From NCBI RefSeq assembly GCF_018986915.1, contig NZ_CP076723.1:1273501-1337500 (forward strand): 64,000 nucleotides of DNA. Direction: 5' to 3'. The stretch is from Geomonas oryzisoli (GTDB lineage Bacteria > Desulfobacterota > Desulfuromonadia > Geobacterales > Geobacteraceae). The translations under genes were made by a program, and so were the position numbers. The notes beneath the pieces are model-generated. The model had not been told where the DNA came from. It made no database searches and saw only the letters and a program-made list of their open reading frames with translations. This document shows positions 8,252 to 17,500 of the stretch, one piece after another (within the stretch, counting starts at the first letter, position 1; each line of letters starts with the position of its first letter).

Positions 8252-9151
8252 TCACTTTCGCTGCGCCACTACGAACAGCTCCAACGTGACCAGGTCGTGC
8301 ACGAGATGCATGCCTAGCCGCTCGAAGAGTTTGCCGGAGCCGTAGCCGGCATCCCAAAGGGTCCGGTCGATGTCGAAATGGGCATGGGCCTTGACGCTGC
8401 CGTCTTCCTGGGGCGCCACGATGGCGGGAAAACCCACCGGACGGGTAATATCCCTGATGGTGAGCTCGCCGATGACGGTCCCATCGGGGGCTTCGGGTGG
8501 TCCGGCGGCTTCGGGCTCCCAGCGGGTCAACCGGAATGAGGCGGTGGGGAAACGCTCGACGGCGAAGAAGTCCTCGGATTTCAGATGCCGGACCAGGAGA
8601 TCGCGCCAGTACGGATCCTGCAGGTCACGATTTTCGATGCTGGTCATGTCCAGCACGATGGAACCGGCGGCGAGTCTGCCGTTGTCCATGACCAGTTCGC
8701 CACTTCGCACGGCGATGGTGCCATGATGGCGGTTGTTCAGGTTGCGCCCGATCCATTCCAGGGTGCTCTTTTCGGTGTCGATGGTGTAGCTGCCGTCCGC
8801 GACGGCGGCACCGGGACGGGGGGCGGAGCCGGTTTCGACGGGAAGGCCGGCTGCTTTCAGGGCGGCGAGTCCGCCTTCGAGAACGGAGACATGGCGATAT
8901 CCCGCCCGGACCAGGCGATCATGCGCCACTTCGGCGGTGAGCCTGCTCCCGGTCGCGTCGTACAGGATCAGTTCGGTGTTCCGCTCGGGAACCAGCTCGG
9001 CGATGCGGTCAAGAAACACCATCTCGTAGATGCAGGCGTTATGTGCGCCTGCCAGGTGGCAAGCGGCGTAATCCTCGGGCGTCATGACGTCGATGACGAG
9101 GGCGCCGGAGGCCAACAGTTCTTTCAGTTCGGCACAGGTTGTCGTCTTCAT
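8252..9151 (-). CDS. Rhodanese-like domain fused to YceI-family domain
   Basis: About 299 residues. Residues 1-105 form a rhodanese homology domain, but the active-site loop reads Leu-Tyr-Asp-Ala-Thr-Gly-Ser-Arg: the catalytic Cys position is Asp, so sulfur transfer is unlikely. Residues about 120-298 match a YceI-type lipocalin-like fold (Tyr-x-Ile-Asp-x-x-x-Ser-x-Leu-x-Trp-x-Gly start, Asp-Met-Thr-Ser-Ile, Leu-Thr-Ile-Arg-Asp-Ile-Thr-Arg-Pro-Val), which usually binds an isoprenoid or fatty amide. No signal peptide is visible, so it is probably cytoplasmic. The second Met (9151) is favoured because the GGGGG site is 9 nt upstream, whereas Met at 9160 abuts it. Confidence 0.85.
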   Translation of the reverse strand: MKTTTCAELKELLASGALVIDVMTPEDYAACHLAGAHNACIYEMVFLDRIAELVPERNTELILYDATGSRLTAEVAHDRLVRAGYRHVSVLEGGLAALKAAGLPVETGSAPRPGAAVADGSYTIDTEKSTLEWIGRNLNNRHHGTIAVRSGELVMDNGRLAAGSIVLDMTSIENRDLQDPYWRDLLVRHLKSEDFFAVERFPTASFRLTRWEPEAAGPPEAPDGTVIGELTIRDITRPVGFPAIVAPQEDGSVKAHAHFDIDRTLWDAGYGSGKLFERLGMHLVHDLVTLELFVVAQRK

Positions 9152-9257
9152 GGTCTTCATCCCCCTTTGTTTCCAACTGCAATGACTTCAGGTGTGGATC
9201 TTTACGGTATTTTAGCACTTTGCCGGTTATACGCTCAACGTCGGCGCCCACAGCAAC

Positions 9258-9312
9258 TGAGCGATACTCAAAGGCTCAACGCAAAGGCGCAAAGGCGCGG
9301 AGACGCAAAGAC
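9258..9312. repeat. CGCAAAG-type degenerate repeat
   Basis: A run of AACGCAAAGGCGC / AAAGGCGCGGAGACGC words with a roughly 7-10 bp rhythm, in the gap upstream of cytochrome P460. The same words recur in larger form at 39754-39955. Confidence 0.65.
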
Positions 9313-9473
9313 AGGATGAACGACATAGACAATCCTGCAAACTCAAACACGGGCTGCTTTACGATACGGAACTTTTTGCTATTGTTTGCTAGGCGGCTGT
9401 GTCTGCCGGGTCCGGTTCGACTGCTCTCCTGTGTCAGGGGAAACGTTCATCATCTTGCATGAAGGAGGACGCT

Positions 9474-9968
9474 ATGAGGAAAATGTTGATGGCCTGTGTC
9501 GTAGCCCTGTCGGTAGCAGGTTCGGTCGCTGCCGCGGATCGTCCGGTAGCTCCCAACGGCATCGCGCTGTATCCCGACTACCTCTCCTGGAAGGTGATCG
9601 CTCCCTCCTACCGGGAGGACAAGGGACAGATCAGGATCATAACGGGTAACGAGACCGCGGTGGCGGCCCTGAAGGCCGGAAAAAAACCGCTTCCGGACGG
9701 GAGCGTGCTGGCCAAGGTGGCCTGGAAGGCGGAGAAACACCCGTCCTTCCCGGTGGCGACGGAACCGGACGCTTTCGTGCAGGTCGAGTTCATGGTGAAG
9801 GACGCCAGGAAGTACAAGGACACGGGCGGGTGGGGCTTCGCCCGCTTCGTCGGAAATAAGTTGCAGCCGTACGGCAAGGATGCCGGCTTCGTCGCGGAGT
9901 GCTTCGGCTGTCATACGCCGGTGGCGGGAAACGATTACCTGTTCACCAGGATGGTCAGGACGCCGTAA
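9474..9968 (+). CDS. Cytochrome P460 family protein
   Basis: The 164-residue protein begins at ATG 9474 behind AAGGAGG; a signal peptide (Met-Arg-Lys-Met-Leu-Met-Ala-Cys-Val-Val, cut near Ala-Ala-Ala-Asp) sends it to the periplasm. A single c-type heme motif Cys-Phe-Gly-Cys-His sits near the C terminus, as in cytochrome P460, and the middle holds a Lys-rich strand (Gly-Lys-Lys-Pro-Leu-Pro-Asp-Gly-Ser-Val) in the area where P460 proteins carry the heme-crosslinked Lys. Known members oxidise hydroxylamine or bind NO; in metal reducers the role is unproven. It is monocistronic and flanked by repeats. Confidence 0.88.
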   Translation: MRKMLMACVVALSVAGSVAAADRPVAPNGIALYPDYLSWKVIAPSYREDKGQIRIITGNETAVAALKAGKKPLPDGSVLAKVAWKAEKHPSFPVATEPDAFVQVEFMVKDARKYKDTGGWGFARFVGNKLQPYGKDAGFVAECFGCHTPVAGNDYLFTRMVRTP

Positions 9969-9990
9969 GGGAGCTTAGGGAACTCAAAGG

Positions 9991-10120
9991 CAAATCCCCC
10001 CTGGCCCCCCTTTGACAAGGGGGGACGCGGGGGCGGGTGCGGCGCTGCGTGGACACCATGGTGCGAGCCTCCGGCATCCAAAGAGAAATCCCCCCTGTCC
10101 CTCTTTTTACAAGGGGGACG
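9991..10120. repeat. REP family A, copies 4 and 5
   Basis: AAATCCCCCCTGGCCCCCCTTTGACAAGGGGGG-type copy at about 9991-10024 and a more degenerate one at about 10088-10119, both followed by GACGC and a G-rich tail. They occupy most of the 335-bp gap between P460 and the next gene; the rest (10150-10300) is AT-richer and probably carries that gene's promoter, but no clear hexamers were fixed. Confidence 0.75.
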
Positions 10121-10303
10121 CTGGGGCAGGGGCGGTGGGGTGTGGCAAAGGAGGCTGTGATTACTATTTCAGGAAATGATACGCGAATTTTTGTGGATAT
10201 CCGCTTAACTTGATTCGTGAATATAGGAATTTCTTGCTATGCGCGGATACGCGTGCTATAAAGCTTTCGAGTTTGAAAAAGACAAAAAAGGTCCTGTTTA
10301 AAA

Positions 10304-13021
10304 GTGGAAAACGCATCCCCTATCGCCATCGAAGCAAAGTCTGAAGTTTCAGAGGAGGCATGTTGCCTGACCTCGGCCGAGCCGGGCCGCGGCTCGCGAC
10401 TCTCCCTGAGAAACTTCATCCTCACATCGTCCCTCGCCGTTTCTTTCATAAGCTTCGCTACGGTCCTCGGCATCACCTCGCTGGTTTACCTCGACACCGT
10501 CAAACGCGGCGCCACGAGGCTCGCCTACGACCAGGCGCAGCAGTTCCGCCACTCGATTCCCCTGCTGATGGGAAAGGGGGTCACCCGACGGGAACTGCTG
10601 AGCATCTATAACACGCCCAACGGCTCCGGCGCGCTCGGAAACCACTCGGTGGAGCTCTATCGCACCGCGATCGTGGAGGCGCTCTACGGCCACGTCGAGC
10701 TTCCCCAGGACGCGGGCGTAGCGCAGGTCTTCAGAAGCGGCAGCGTCCTCGAGCGGGGCGAGGGGCGGGTGGTCGAGACGATCTTCCCCATCTTCGCTGA
10801 ACAAAGCTGCCTCCGCTGTCACGGCAACGCCCGCACCGGAATGCTCCTCGGCGCGCTCAAGGTGCGGCAGGACATCGAACCGATGCTGCGGCAGGCGCGC
10901 CTCAAACTGTTCTTTCTCTTCCTTTTGCTTTCCCCTATCCCGGTGCTGATGGCTCTCTTCATCGCCCGGCAGGTCAATGCCCGCGTCGTCCCTTCCATCA
11001 ACGAGCTCGGCGACAAGGTGATCCAGGTCAACAGCATCCGCGACCTGACCCGCCTGGAGTTTTCCGACGTGGCCCCCGGCTTCACGGAGCTGGACCGGAT
11101 CTTCGCCGAAGTGGCCAAGCTGGTGGACAAGATACGGGCGGTGTCGGTGGACAAGGAGATCCTGGAGCTCGAGATCCAGATGCTCGAGAAGTTCATCATC
11201 ACCTCGGAGGTGATCCGGGACTGGAAGGAACACGTGGCCTCGCTCCTCCTCGAGATCAACCAGGTGGTCGACGCCTACATGCTGTTTTGCATCTTCCAGG
11301 TGGACGAGGAACTCTACGACATCGAGATCTTCTGGCGCTCCCACCCCAGCGAGGCAACCAAAAAACACGTGGAGCAGGAGGTGCTGCGCAAGATCCGCCG
11401 CGAGAACGCCCGGCTCGCCGCCAGTTCGGGGCTGCAGGTGATCCACAACGTGGCATCGGACCACACGCCGCTCGCGCTGGAGCAGGGGGACCTGGAGCTG
11501 CAGACCAAGTCGCTGATCCTCGATTCCCCGCAGATCGGCGGTGTGGTCGGGATCGGGGTACAGTCCGAATCTGCCTGGAATTCGACCCGCAGCCTGGTCA
11601 TCGACAGCGTCCTGACCACGCTTTTGAACGTGATCGGCTCGATCAAGGCGATCCACAAGTACACCAAGGACCTGGAATACTACGCAACCCGCGACCCCCT
11701 CACCAATCTCTTCAACCAGCGGGTGTTCTGGGAACTGATCTCCTACGAGATCGGCCGGGCCGACCGGCACGGCTACAGCTTCGCGCTGCTCGTGATCGAC
11801 CTGGACAACTTCAAGCACATAAACGACACCTGGGGGCACGCCATCGGTGACCGCTACCTGGGAGCCTTCGCCACCGCGGTCCAGCAGGCGCTGCGCAAGG
11901 GGGACATCTTCGCCCGCTACGGCGGGGACGAATTCGTGATCCTGCTCCCCGAGGCGGACGAGGAACAGGCGGCGCTGGTTGCCGCGAGGATCAGGAACAT
12001 CACGGAGGACCTGTACGTGGCCACCCCGGATGCGGCCAAGGCCAGGGCGACCGCCTCCATAGGACTTGCCATGTTCCCGCTGCACGCGGTGACGGAGAAG
12101 GACCTGTTCCTGTTCGCGGACAACATGACCTACAAGGCGAAGGGGGAGGGGAAAAACCGGGTCAGCATCCCGACCGCCGAGGACGTGGTCGAGGTGTTCC
12201 GGATGGTCGGGGAAAAGGCGAGGATGGTGCAGGAGGCGGTGGACGGGCGCAGGGTGATGCCGTATTTCCAGCCCATCGTGGCGCTGGGACCCGGCAAGCC
12301 GGAGTGCTGCGAGGTGCTCTGCCGCATCGAGATGAACGGCGAGGTGATCGCAGCCAGCGACTTCATCGAGACTGCGGAGAGCCTCGGCATCGTGGGGAGA
12401 CTGGACGCGATCCTCCTGGAGAAGACCTTCGCCATGGTCCAGGAGCAGGGATACCAGGGAAACCTGTTCGTGAACCTCTCCCCGAAGTCTATGATCCTGA
12501 ACGAGTTCCTTCCCAACATCATCACGCTCGCGGACCGGTACCGCATCGACCGCAGCCGGGTGGTGTTCGAGCTGACCGAGCGGGAGACGGTGAAGAACCT
12601 GACCCTTCTCGAGAAGTTCGTCTATGACCTCAAATCCCAGGGGTTCAAGTTCGCAATCGACGATTTCGGCTCGGGCTTCTCCTCGTTCCAGTACATCCGG
12701 CAGTTCCCCATCGATTTCGTGAAGATCGAAGGGGTCTTCGTGAGGAACATGCTCAACGATTACCGGGATATGGCTTTCGTGAAGACGCTCGCCATCCTCG
12801 CCAAGGAGTTCAACATCAGCACCATCGCCGAGTACATCGAATCGCAGGAGATCCTGGAGGCGGTGCAGAGCGTGGGCATCGACTACGCCCAGGGGTATCA
12901 CCTCGGGTCACCTGCGCCGGAGCTCGGAAAACAAAGGCAAGCGGCAATTAACAGGGATGAAGGGGATGAAAGGGATAAAACTGAGCTATCTTCACTTTTG
13001 AGGACACACCATATATCCTAA
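10304..13021 (+). CDS. Heme-sensor (DUF3365-like) GGDEF-EAL protein, 3' end replaced by IS
   Basis: About 905 residues as read. Order: TM1 (about 39-62); a periplasmic DUF3365/Tll0287-like domain with one heme motif Cys-Leu-Arg-Cys-His (169-173); TM2 (about 202-222); a linker with coiled coil; GGDEF domain with intact Gly-Gly-Asp-Glu-Phe (540-544) and an RxxD inhibitory site (531-534); EAL domain with Glu-Val-Leu (670-672) and other catalytic landmarks (Asn-Leu-Ser-Pro, Asp-Asp-Phe-Gly-Ser-Gly, Lys-Ile-Glu) present. It can probably make and/or degrade c-di-GMP in response to redox, O2 or NO. The start is GTG 10304. The last 13 residues come from the IS at 12982; the native frame would have ended Lys-Thr-Phe-Gly-stop at 14239-14241. 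Confidence 0.92.
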   Translation: MENASPIAIEAKSEVSEEACCLTSAEPGRGSRLSLRNFILTSSLAVSFISFATVLGITSLVYLDTVKRGATRLAYDQAQQFRHSIPLLMGKGVTRRELLSIYNTPNGSGALGNHSVELYRTAIVEALYGHVELPQDAGVAQVFRSGSVLERGEGRVVETIFPIFAEQSCLRCHGNARTGMLLGALKVRQDIEPMLRQARLKLFFLFLLLSPIPVLMALFIARQVNARVVPSINELGDKVIQVNSIRDLTRLEFSDVAPGFTELDRIFAEVAKLVDKIRAVSVDKEILELEIQMLEKFIITSEVIRDWKEHVASLLLEINQVVDAYMLFCIFQVDEELYDIEIFWRSHPSEATKKHVEQEVLRKIRRENARLAASSGLQVIHNVASDHTPLALEQGDLELQTKSLILDSPQIGGVVGIGVQSESAWNSTRSLVIDSVLTTLLNVIGSIKAIHKYTKDLEYYATRDPLTNLFNQRVFWELISYEIGRADRHGYSFALLVIDLDNFKHINDTWGHAIGDRYLGAFATAVQQALRKGDIFARYGGDEFVILLPEADEEQAALVAARIRNITEDLYVATPDAAKARATASIGLAMFPLHAVTEKDLFLFADNMTYKAKGEGKNRVSIPTAEDVVEVFRMVGEKARMVQEAVDGRRVMPYFQPIVALGPGKPECCEVLCRIEMNGEVIAASDFIETAESLGIVGRLDAILLEKTFAMVQEQGYQGNLFVNLSPKSMILNEFLPNIITLADRYRIDRSRVVFELTERETVKNLTLLEKFVYDLKSQGFKFAIDDFGSGFSSFQYIRQFPIDFVKIEGVFVRNMLNDYRDMAFVKTLAILAKEFNISTIAEYIESQEILEAVQSVGIDYAQGYHLGSPAPELGKQRQAAINRDEGDERDKTELSSLLRTHHIS

Positions 13022-13040
13022 CGAGCTAGGAGGGTGTGTC

Positions 13041-13340
13041 ATGAGATCGAATCGCAAGTACGATTCAGAGTTTAAACGAGAAGCGATCAAGTTAGTCATT
13101 GATGAAGGCCGTACCATCCGTGAGGTAGAGAGCAGCCTAGGGATCACCCATGGGGTTCTCAAAGGGTGGGTCCAGAAACATCGGGACCAACAAGATCCTG
13201 TAAAAGTTAAGCATGCATCAGTTGAAGCCGAACTGAAGCACCTGCGTAAAGAGAACGAGAGGCTACTGCGCGAGCGTGAAATCCTAAAAAAAGCAGTGGC
13301 CATCTTCTCGACGGATCCGAATCGATATTCGGGTTCATAA
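13041..13340 (+). CDS. IS3-family transposase OrfA (copy 2)
   Basis: Same 99-residue sequence as the OrfA at 499-798: helix-turn-helix followed by a leucine-rich coiled coil, with the A7 slippery run at 13286-13292 for -1 frameshifting into OrfB. Expressed from inside the element; transcription entering from the GGDEF-EAL gene could also read into it. Confidence 0.93.
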   Translation: MRSNRKYDSEFKREAIKLVIDEGRTIREVESSLGITHGVLKGWVQKHRDQQDPVKVKHASVEAELKHLRKENERLLREREILKKAVAIFSTDPNRYSGS

Positions 13341-13372
13341 CCGAGCACCGCTCCGAATTCGGAGTTCAGGAG

Positions 13373-14191
13373 ATGTGCCGAGTTCTTGGAGTGACTCGGA
13401 GTTGGTACTACGCCCATGCAGCCGGCCGGGTAACCAAGCGGCAGCGTGAAGACCAGGCACTGCTACCAGCTATCAAAAAAGCCTTTCACGACAGCGACAA
13501 GACGTACGGTGCAGTACGAGTAGTCAAAGAGCTGCAAAAGCAACAAAAGTACGTCGGAAAGAACCGCGTCTGGCGCCTGATGCGTGAAAATGATCTGCGA
13601 GTGAAGACTAAGCGGCGATTCAAAGTCACCACGAACTCGGATCACAAACGTCCTGTCGCGCCAAACCTTTTACAGCGGAATTTCTCTGCTCCAGCCCCTA
13701 ATCAGGTTTGGACTGGTGACATCACGTACATCGAGACTGCCCAGGGCTGGTTGTACCTGGCAGTCGTGCTGGATCTCTTCTCCCGCCGGATCGTTGGCTG
13801 GAGCATGAGCGACCGAATGACAGACGACCTGGTTGTAACGGCTTTTGCCAATGCAGCGGTGAAGCGTCGGCCAGGAGCTGGCTTCATCTTCCACAGCGAT
13901 CGCGGTTCGCAGTACTGCAGTAAGCGCTTCGGTACCACGATCAGCAAAGCTGGCGGCGTACAAAGCATGAGCGGCACCGGATGCTGCTACGACAACGCTG
14001 TGACGGAGACATTCTTCTCGACACTGAAGAGAGAATTGGTTTACCACTGCTCCTTCAAAACCCGGCAGGAGGCGCAAAGCCGGATCTTTTGCTACATCGA
14101 AGGTTTTTACAATCGCAAGAGGCTACACTCTGCCATCGGCTATTGCTCCCCAGAAGAGTTCGAGCAGCAGGAGTTGAAGATGGCAGCATAA
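13373..14191 (+). CDS. IS3-family transposase OrfB, DDE integrase (copy 2)
   Basis: Same sequence as the OrfB at 831-1649, with all three DDE positions intact. The frame continues upstream to the slippery run, so the product is probably made as an OrfAB fusion. Confidence 0.93.
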   Translation: MCRVLGVTRSWYYAHAAGRVTKRQREDQALLPAIKKAFHDSDKTYGAVRVVKELQKQQKYVGKNRVWRLMRENDLRVKTKRRFKVTTNSDHKRPVAPNLLQRNFSAPAPNQVWTGDITYIETAQGWLYLAVVLDLFSRRIVGWSMSDRMTDDLVVTAFANAAVKRRPGAGFIFHSDRGSQYCSKRFGTTISKAGGVQSMSGTGCCYDNAVTETFFSTLKRELVYHCSFKTRQEAQSRIFCYIEGFYNRKRLHSAIGYCSPEEFEQQELKMAA

Positions 14192-14239
14192 GGGTTTCTA
14201 ACGTGTCCTCTATTGCGAAGATAGGCCAAACATTCGGAT

Positions 14240-14355
14240 AAAGCGGTTACGCAAAGTACTCGAAGTACGCGCGAAGATCGCGAAGAGAGATTTTTGTCGG
14301 TACCCTGCCGCCTGCTTGGCGTTCTTACTCCTCCGTTCTTCGCGCTACTGCTTTT
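14240..14355. repeat. Solo copy of the GCGGTTACGC hairpin element
   Basis: Begins AAAGCGGTTACGCAAAG and ends TTCTTCGCGCTACTGCTTTT, with internal GCGAAGAGAGATTTTTGTCGG matching the core of the 195-bp array at 18184-19674. The ends are inverted relative to one another. It lies immediately after the native stop of the GGDEF-EAL gene. Confidence 0.75.
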
Positions 14356-14439
14356 AAATTCTCCCAGAACCTTTTTCCTTGGCCTTTATCCCCCTCATCC
14401 CCTTCATCCCTGTGAATAATTGATTTTCTTTTGTCAGAA

Positions 14440-14475
14440 AAAGCGAACTTGCTTTACGAGTTCGCTTTCTTTGTT
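14440..14475 (+). terminator. Rho-independent terminator
   Basis: AAAGCGAACT (14440-14449) pairs with AGTTCGCTTT (14459-14468), followed by a T-rich run. It probably ends the transcript of the IS-interrupted GGDEF-EAL gene. Just upstream, CTTTATCCCCCTCATCCCC (about 14385-14403) is the inverted partner of the purine-rich stretch left of the IS. Confidence 0.8.
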
Positions 14476-14577
14476 ATCTTATCTTGTGCTTTCATTAATT
14501 GACGCCCTACAGCTCATGTCAGTCACTCAGACCGTCACCTCGTCACCCCTATCGTCACATCGACCAAAGGACCGGGA

Positions 14578-17500
14578 ATGCTCAAACGTCTGATCCTCAT
14601 CGTATGCCTCCTCGCCTCCGTTGTATCGGCACCCGCCGCCCCTCACCCTCAGAAAACACTCGTGGTAGGAAGCGAGGAGAATTTCCCTCCCTTCTCAACC
14701 GGCAATACCGACGACACCGCCGGCGGCTTCGCGGTGGAACTCTGGAAAGAGGTCGCCCACGAAGCGGGGCTCACCTACACCATCAGGGTCAGGCCGTGGG
14801 GGGAACTGCTCCAGGAGTTCAGGGAGGGTAAGGTCGACGTCCTGGTCAATATCGCCACTTCGGAGGAGCGCCACCGCTACACCGATTTCAGTGTCCCCCA
14901 CGTCACCGTCAACGGCGCCATCTTCGTGCGCAAGGGTGACTCCCGGATCAACTCGGAGGCGGACCTGGCCGGAAAGTCCATCATCGTTTTCAAATCGGAC
15001 CTGGCCCACGAGTACGCGATCTCCAAGGGATGGCAAAAACAACTGGTGCTGGTCAGTGACGCCCGGGAAGGGCTCAGGCTCCTCGCTTCGGGGAAATACG
15101 ACGCCATGCTGCTCAGCAAGCTGGCCGGGCTGCAGACGCTAAAGGAGCTGCGCATCGAGAACGTGCGGGCCCTGGACGCCAAGGCCGGCTATGCACAGAA
15201 GTTCACCTTCGGGGTGCACAAGGGAGATTCGGACCTGCTGGCCGCGCTGAACGAGGGACTGGCGGTCACCAAGGCCGACGGCGACTACGACAAGCTGTAC
15301 CAGAAGTGGTTCGGTGTCTACGAACCCAAGGAGCCGACCTTCCGGGACATGCTGAAGTACCTGCTGCCCTTCGCGCTCGCGGTCGCGTGCCTCGCCGCCT
15401 ATTTCTTCTACAGGCGCAATCGCGAGCGTAAAGCGTCCGAGGCCGCCTTGCGCGAGAGCAAGCTGCGCCTGGACACCATCCTCGACAACGTCGGCGCCTA
15501 CATCTTCATAAAGGACACCCAGTACCGCTACACCTACGCCAACCGCAAGGTCTGCGAGCTGTTCGGCACCCCCGAAGAGAAGATTCTGGGCAAGACCGAC
15601 GCCGCCTTCTTCTCGCCGGAATCGCTACGCGAGATCGTCCTCAGCGACCGGCCGGTGCTCGAGGAAGGGCTCACGGTCAAAAGGGAAGAAACCAACCTGG
15701 CGGCCGAGAACGAGCTGCCGCGCAGCTACTGGACGGTGAAGCTCCCGCTCAGGGACGAACAGGGCGCCATATACGGCCTGTGCGGCATATCGACCGACAT
15801 CACGGAACTGAAGCATCTCGAGGACGAGCTGAAGAAGAAGGGCTCCGAGCTCGAAGAACAACTCGCGGAGCGGGAGATCGCGCAGGAAGCGCTGCAGGAG
15901 CAGACGGCGCTGCTCGAGGAGCAGACCGCGATGCTGGAGGAGGAGGTCGAGGAACGCAGAAGGGCCGAGATCGCGCTCAAGCAGAGCGAGGAGACGGTCC
16001 GGCACAAGCTGAAGGCGATCCTGGAACCGGAAGGGGACATCGGCGCGCTCGAGCTCTCCGATATCATCGACACCGAAATGCTCCAATCCATGCTGGAGGA
16101 CTTCTACCGGATCACCGGGATGCTCGGGGCGGTCCTCGACGTCTCGGGCAAGGTGCTGGTCGCGGTAGGGTGGCAGGACATCTGTACCAAGTTCCACAGG
16201 GTTCATCCCGAGGCCTGCAAGAACTGCCTGGAAAGCGACACCGTTCTGACCAAGGGAGTGGCGGTGGGAACCCACAAGCTCTACCGCTGCAAGAACAACA
16301 TGTGGGACATGGTGACCCCGATCGAGGTGGGGGGGAAACATGTCGGCAACGTCTTCATCGGGCAGTTCTTCTACGAGGACGATCCGCCCGACCTGGAACT
16401 GTTCCGCGAGCAGGCCAGGCGCTACGGGTTCGACGAGAAGGAATACCTGGCCGCGCTGGACCGGGTGCCTCGCTTCACCAGGGCGATGGCGGAAGCGGGG
16501 ATGAATTTCTACGCCGAGCTCACCAAGGTCGTTTCCACGCTCAGTTTCACCTCGATCAAGCTGTCCCGGATCCTCGCCGAGCGCATCCACCTCGAGGAGC
16601 AGCTGCGGCAGTCGCAGAAGATGGAAGCGGTGGGGCAACTGGCCGGCGGCGTCGCCCACGACTTCAACAACATCCTGCAGGTGATCACCGGCTACGGCAA
16701 CATGCTCAGGATGGGCGAACGCCTGAGCACCAAGGAACAGGAATGGGTGGACCACATCCTGTCATCCGCGGAACGGGCGGCGCACCTGACCAAGGGGTTG
16801 CTGGCGTTCAGCCGCAAGCAGGTCATCCACCTGGAACCGCTGGACCTGAACGAGGTCATCGAGAACTTCAAGAAGTTCATCCTCAGGGTGATCGGGGAGG
16901 ACATCCACCTGAAGACGGTGACCTACGGGGACCGTCTCATCGTCAACGCCGACGTGGGGCAGCTCGAACAGGTGCTGATCAATCTCGCCACCAACGCCCG
17001 CGATTCCATGCCCAAAGGGGGGATGCTCACCCTCGAGACGGGGCTGCAGGCGGTGGAAGCACCGTTTGATCACGAGCTCGGGCGGGCGGAACCGGGGACC
17101 TATGCCGTGTTGACCGTATCGGACAGCGGCAGCGGCATGGACGAGGATACCCGCAAGAGGATCTTCGAGCCGTTCTATACGACCAAGGAGGTCGGCAAGG
17201 GGACCGGCCTCGGCATGGCGATCGTCTACGGCATCATCAAGCAGCATAGCGGGATCATCAACGTCTACAGCGAGCCCGGGCACGGGACCACCTTCAGGAT
17301 CTATCTGCCGGTGAAGGAGGCCGGGCCGGGCGAGGCGGATGCCGCGCCGGTGCAGGTAGAGCCACCGGTGGGCGGGAACGAAACGATCCTCTTGGCCGAG
17401 GACGATGCCGAAGTGCGCAGGCTGGTTGTTTCCATCCTCAGTCAGTACGGCTACCAGGTGATCCAGGCGGTGGACGGGCAGGACGTCGTCGAGCGGTTCG

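Larger units (their letters stand above)
12982..14228 (+). mobile_element. IS3-family insertion sequence, copy 2 (1247 bp)
   Basis: Matches the copy at 440-1686 wherever compared, with the same ends and the same encoded proteins, in the same orientation. It has its own 3-bp direct repeat AAC (12979-12981 and 14229-14231), so it inserted independently. The target is the last three codons of the GGDEF-EAL gene, in a purine-rich GGGATGAAGGGGATGAAAGG stretch. Confidence 0.95.

Noticed and set aside
10349-12901. 850-codon minus-strand ORF
   Set aside because: Antisense shadow of the GGDEF-EAL gene in high-GC DNA; His/Asp/Val-rich with no domain.
440-14228. Composite transposon bounded by the two IS copies
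   Set aside because: Each IS has its own different 3-bp target duplication and the enclosed genes are chromosomal in type, so two independent insertions explain it better.
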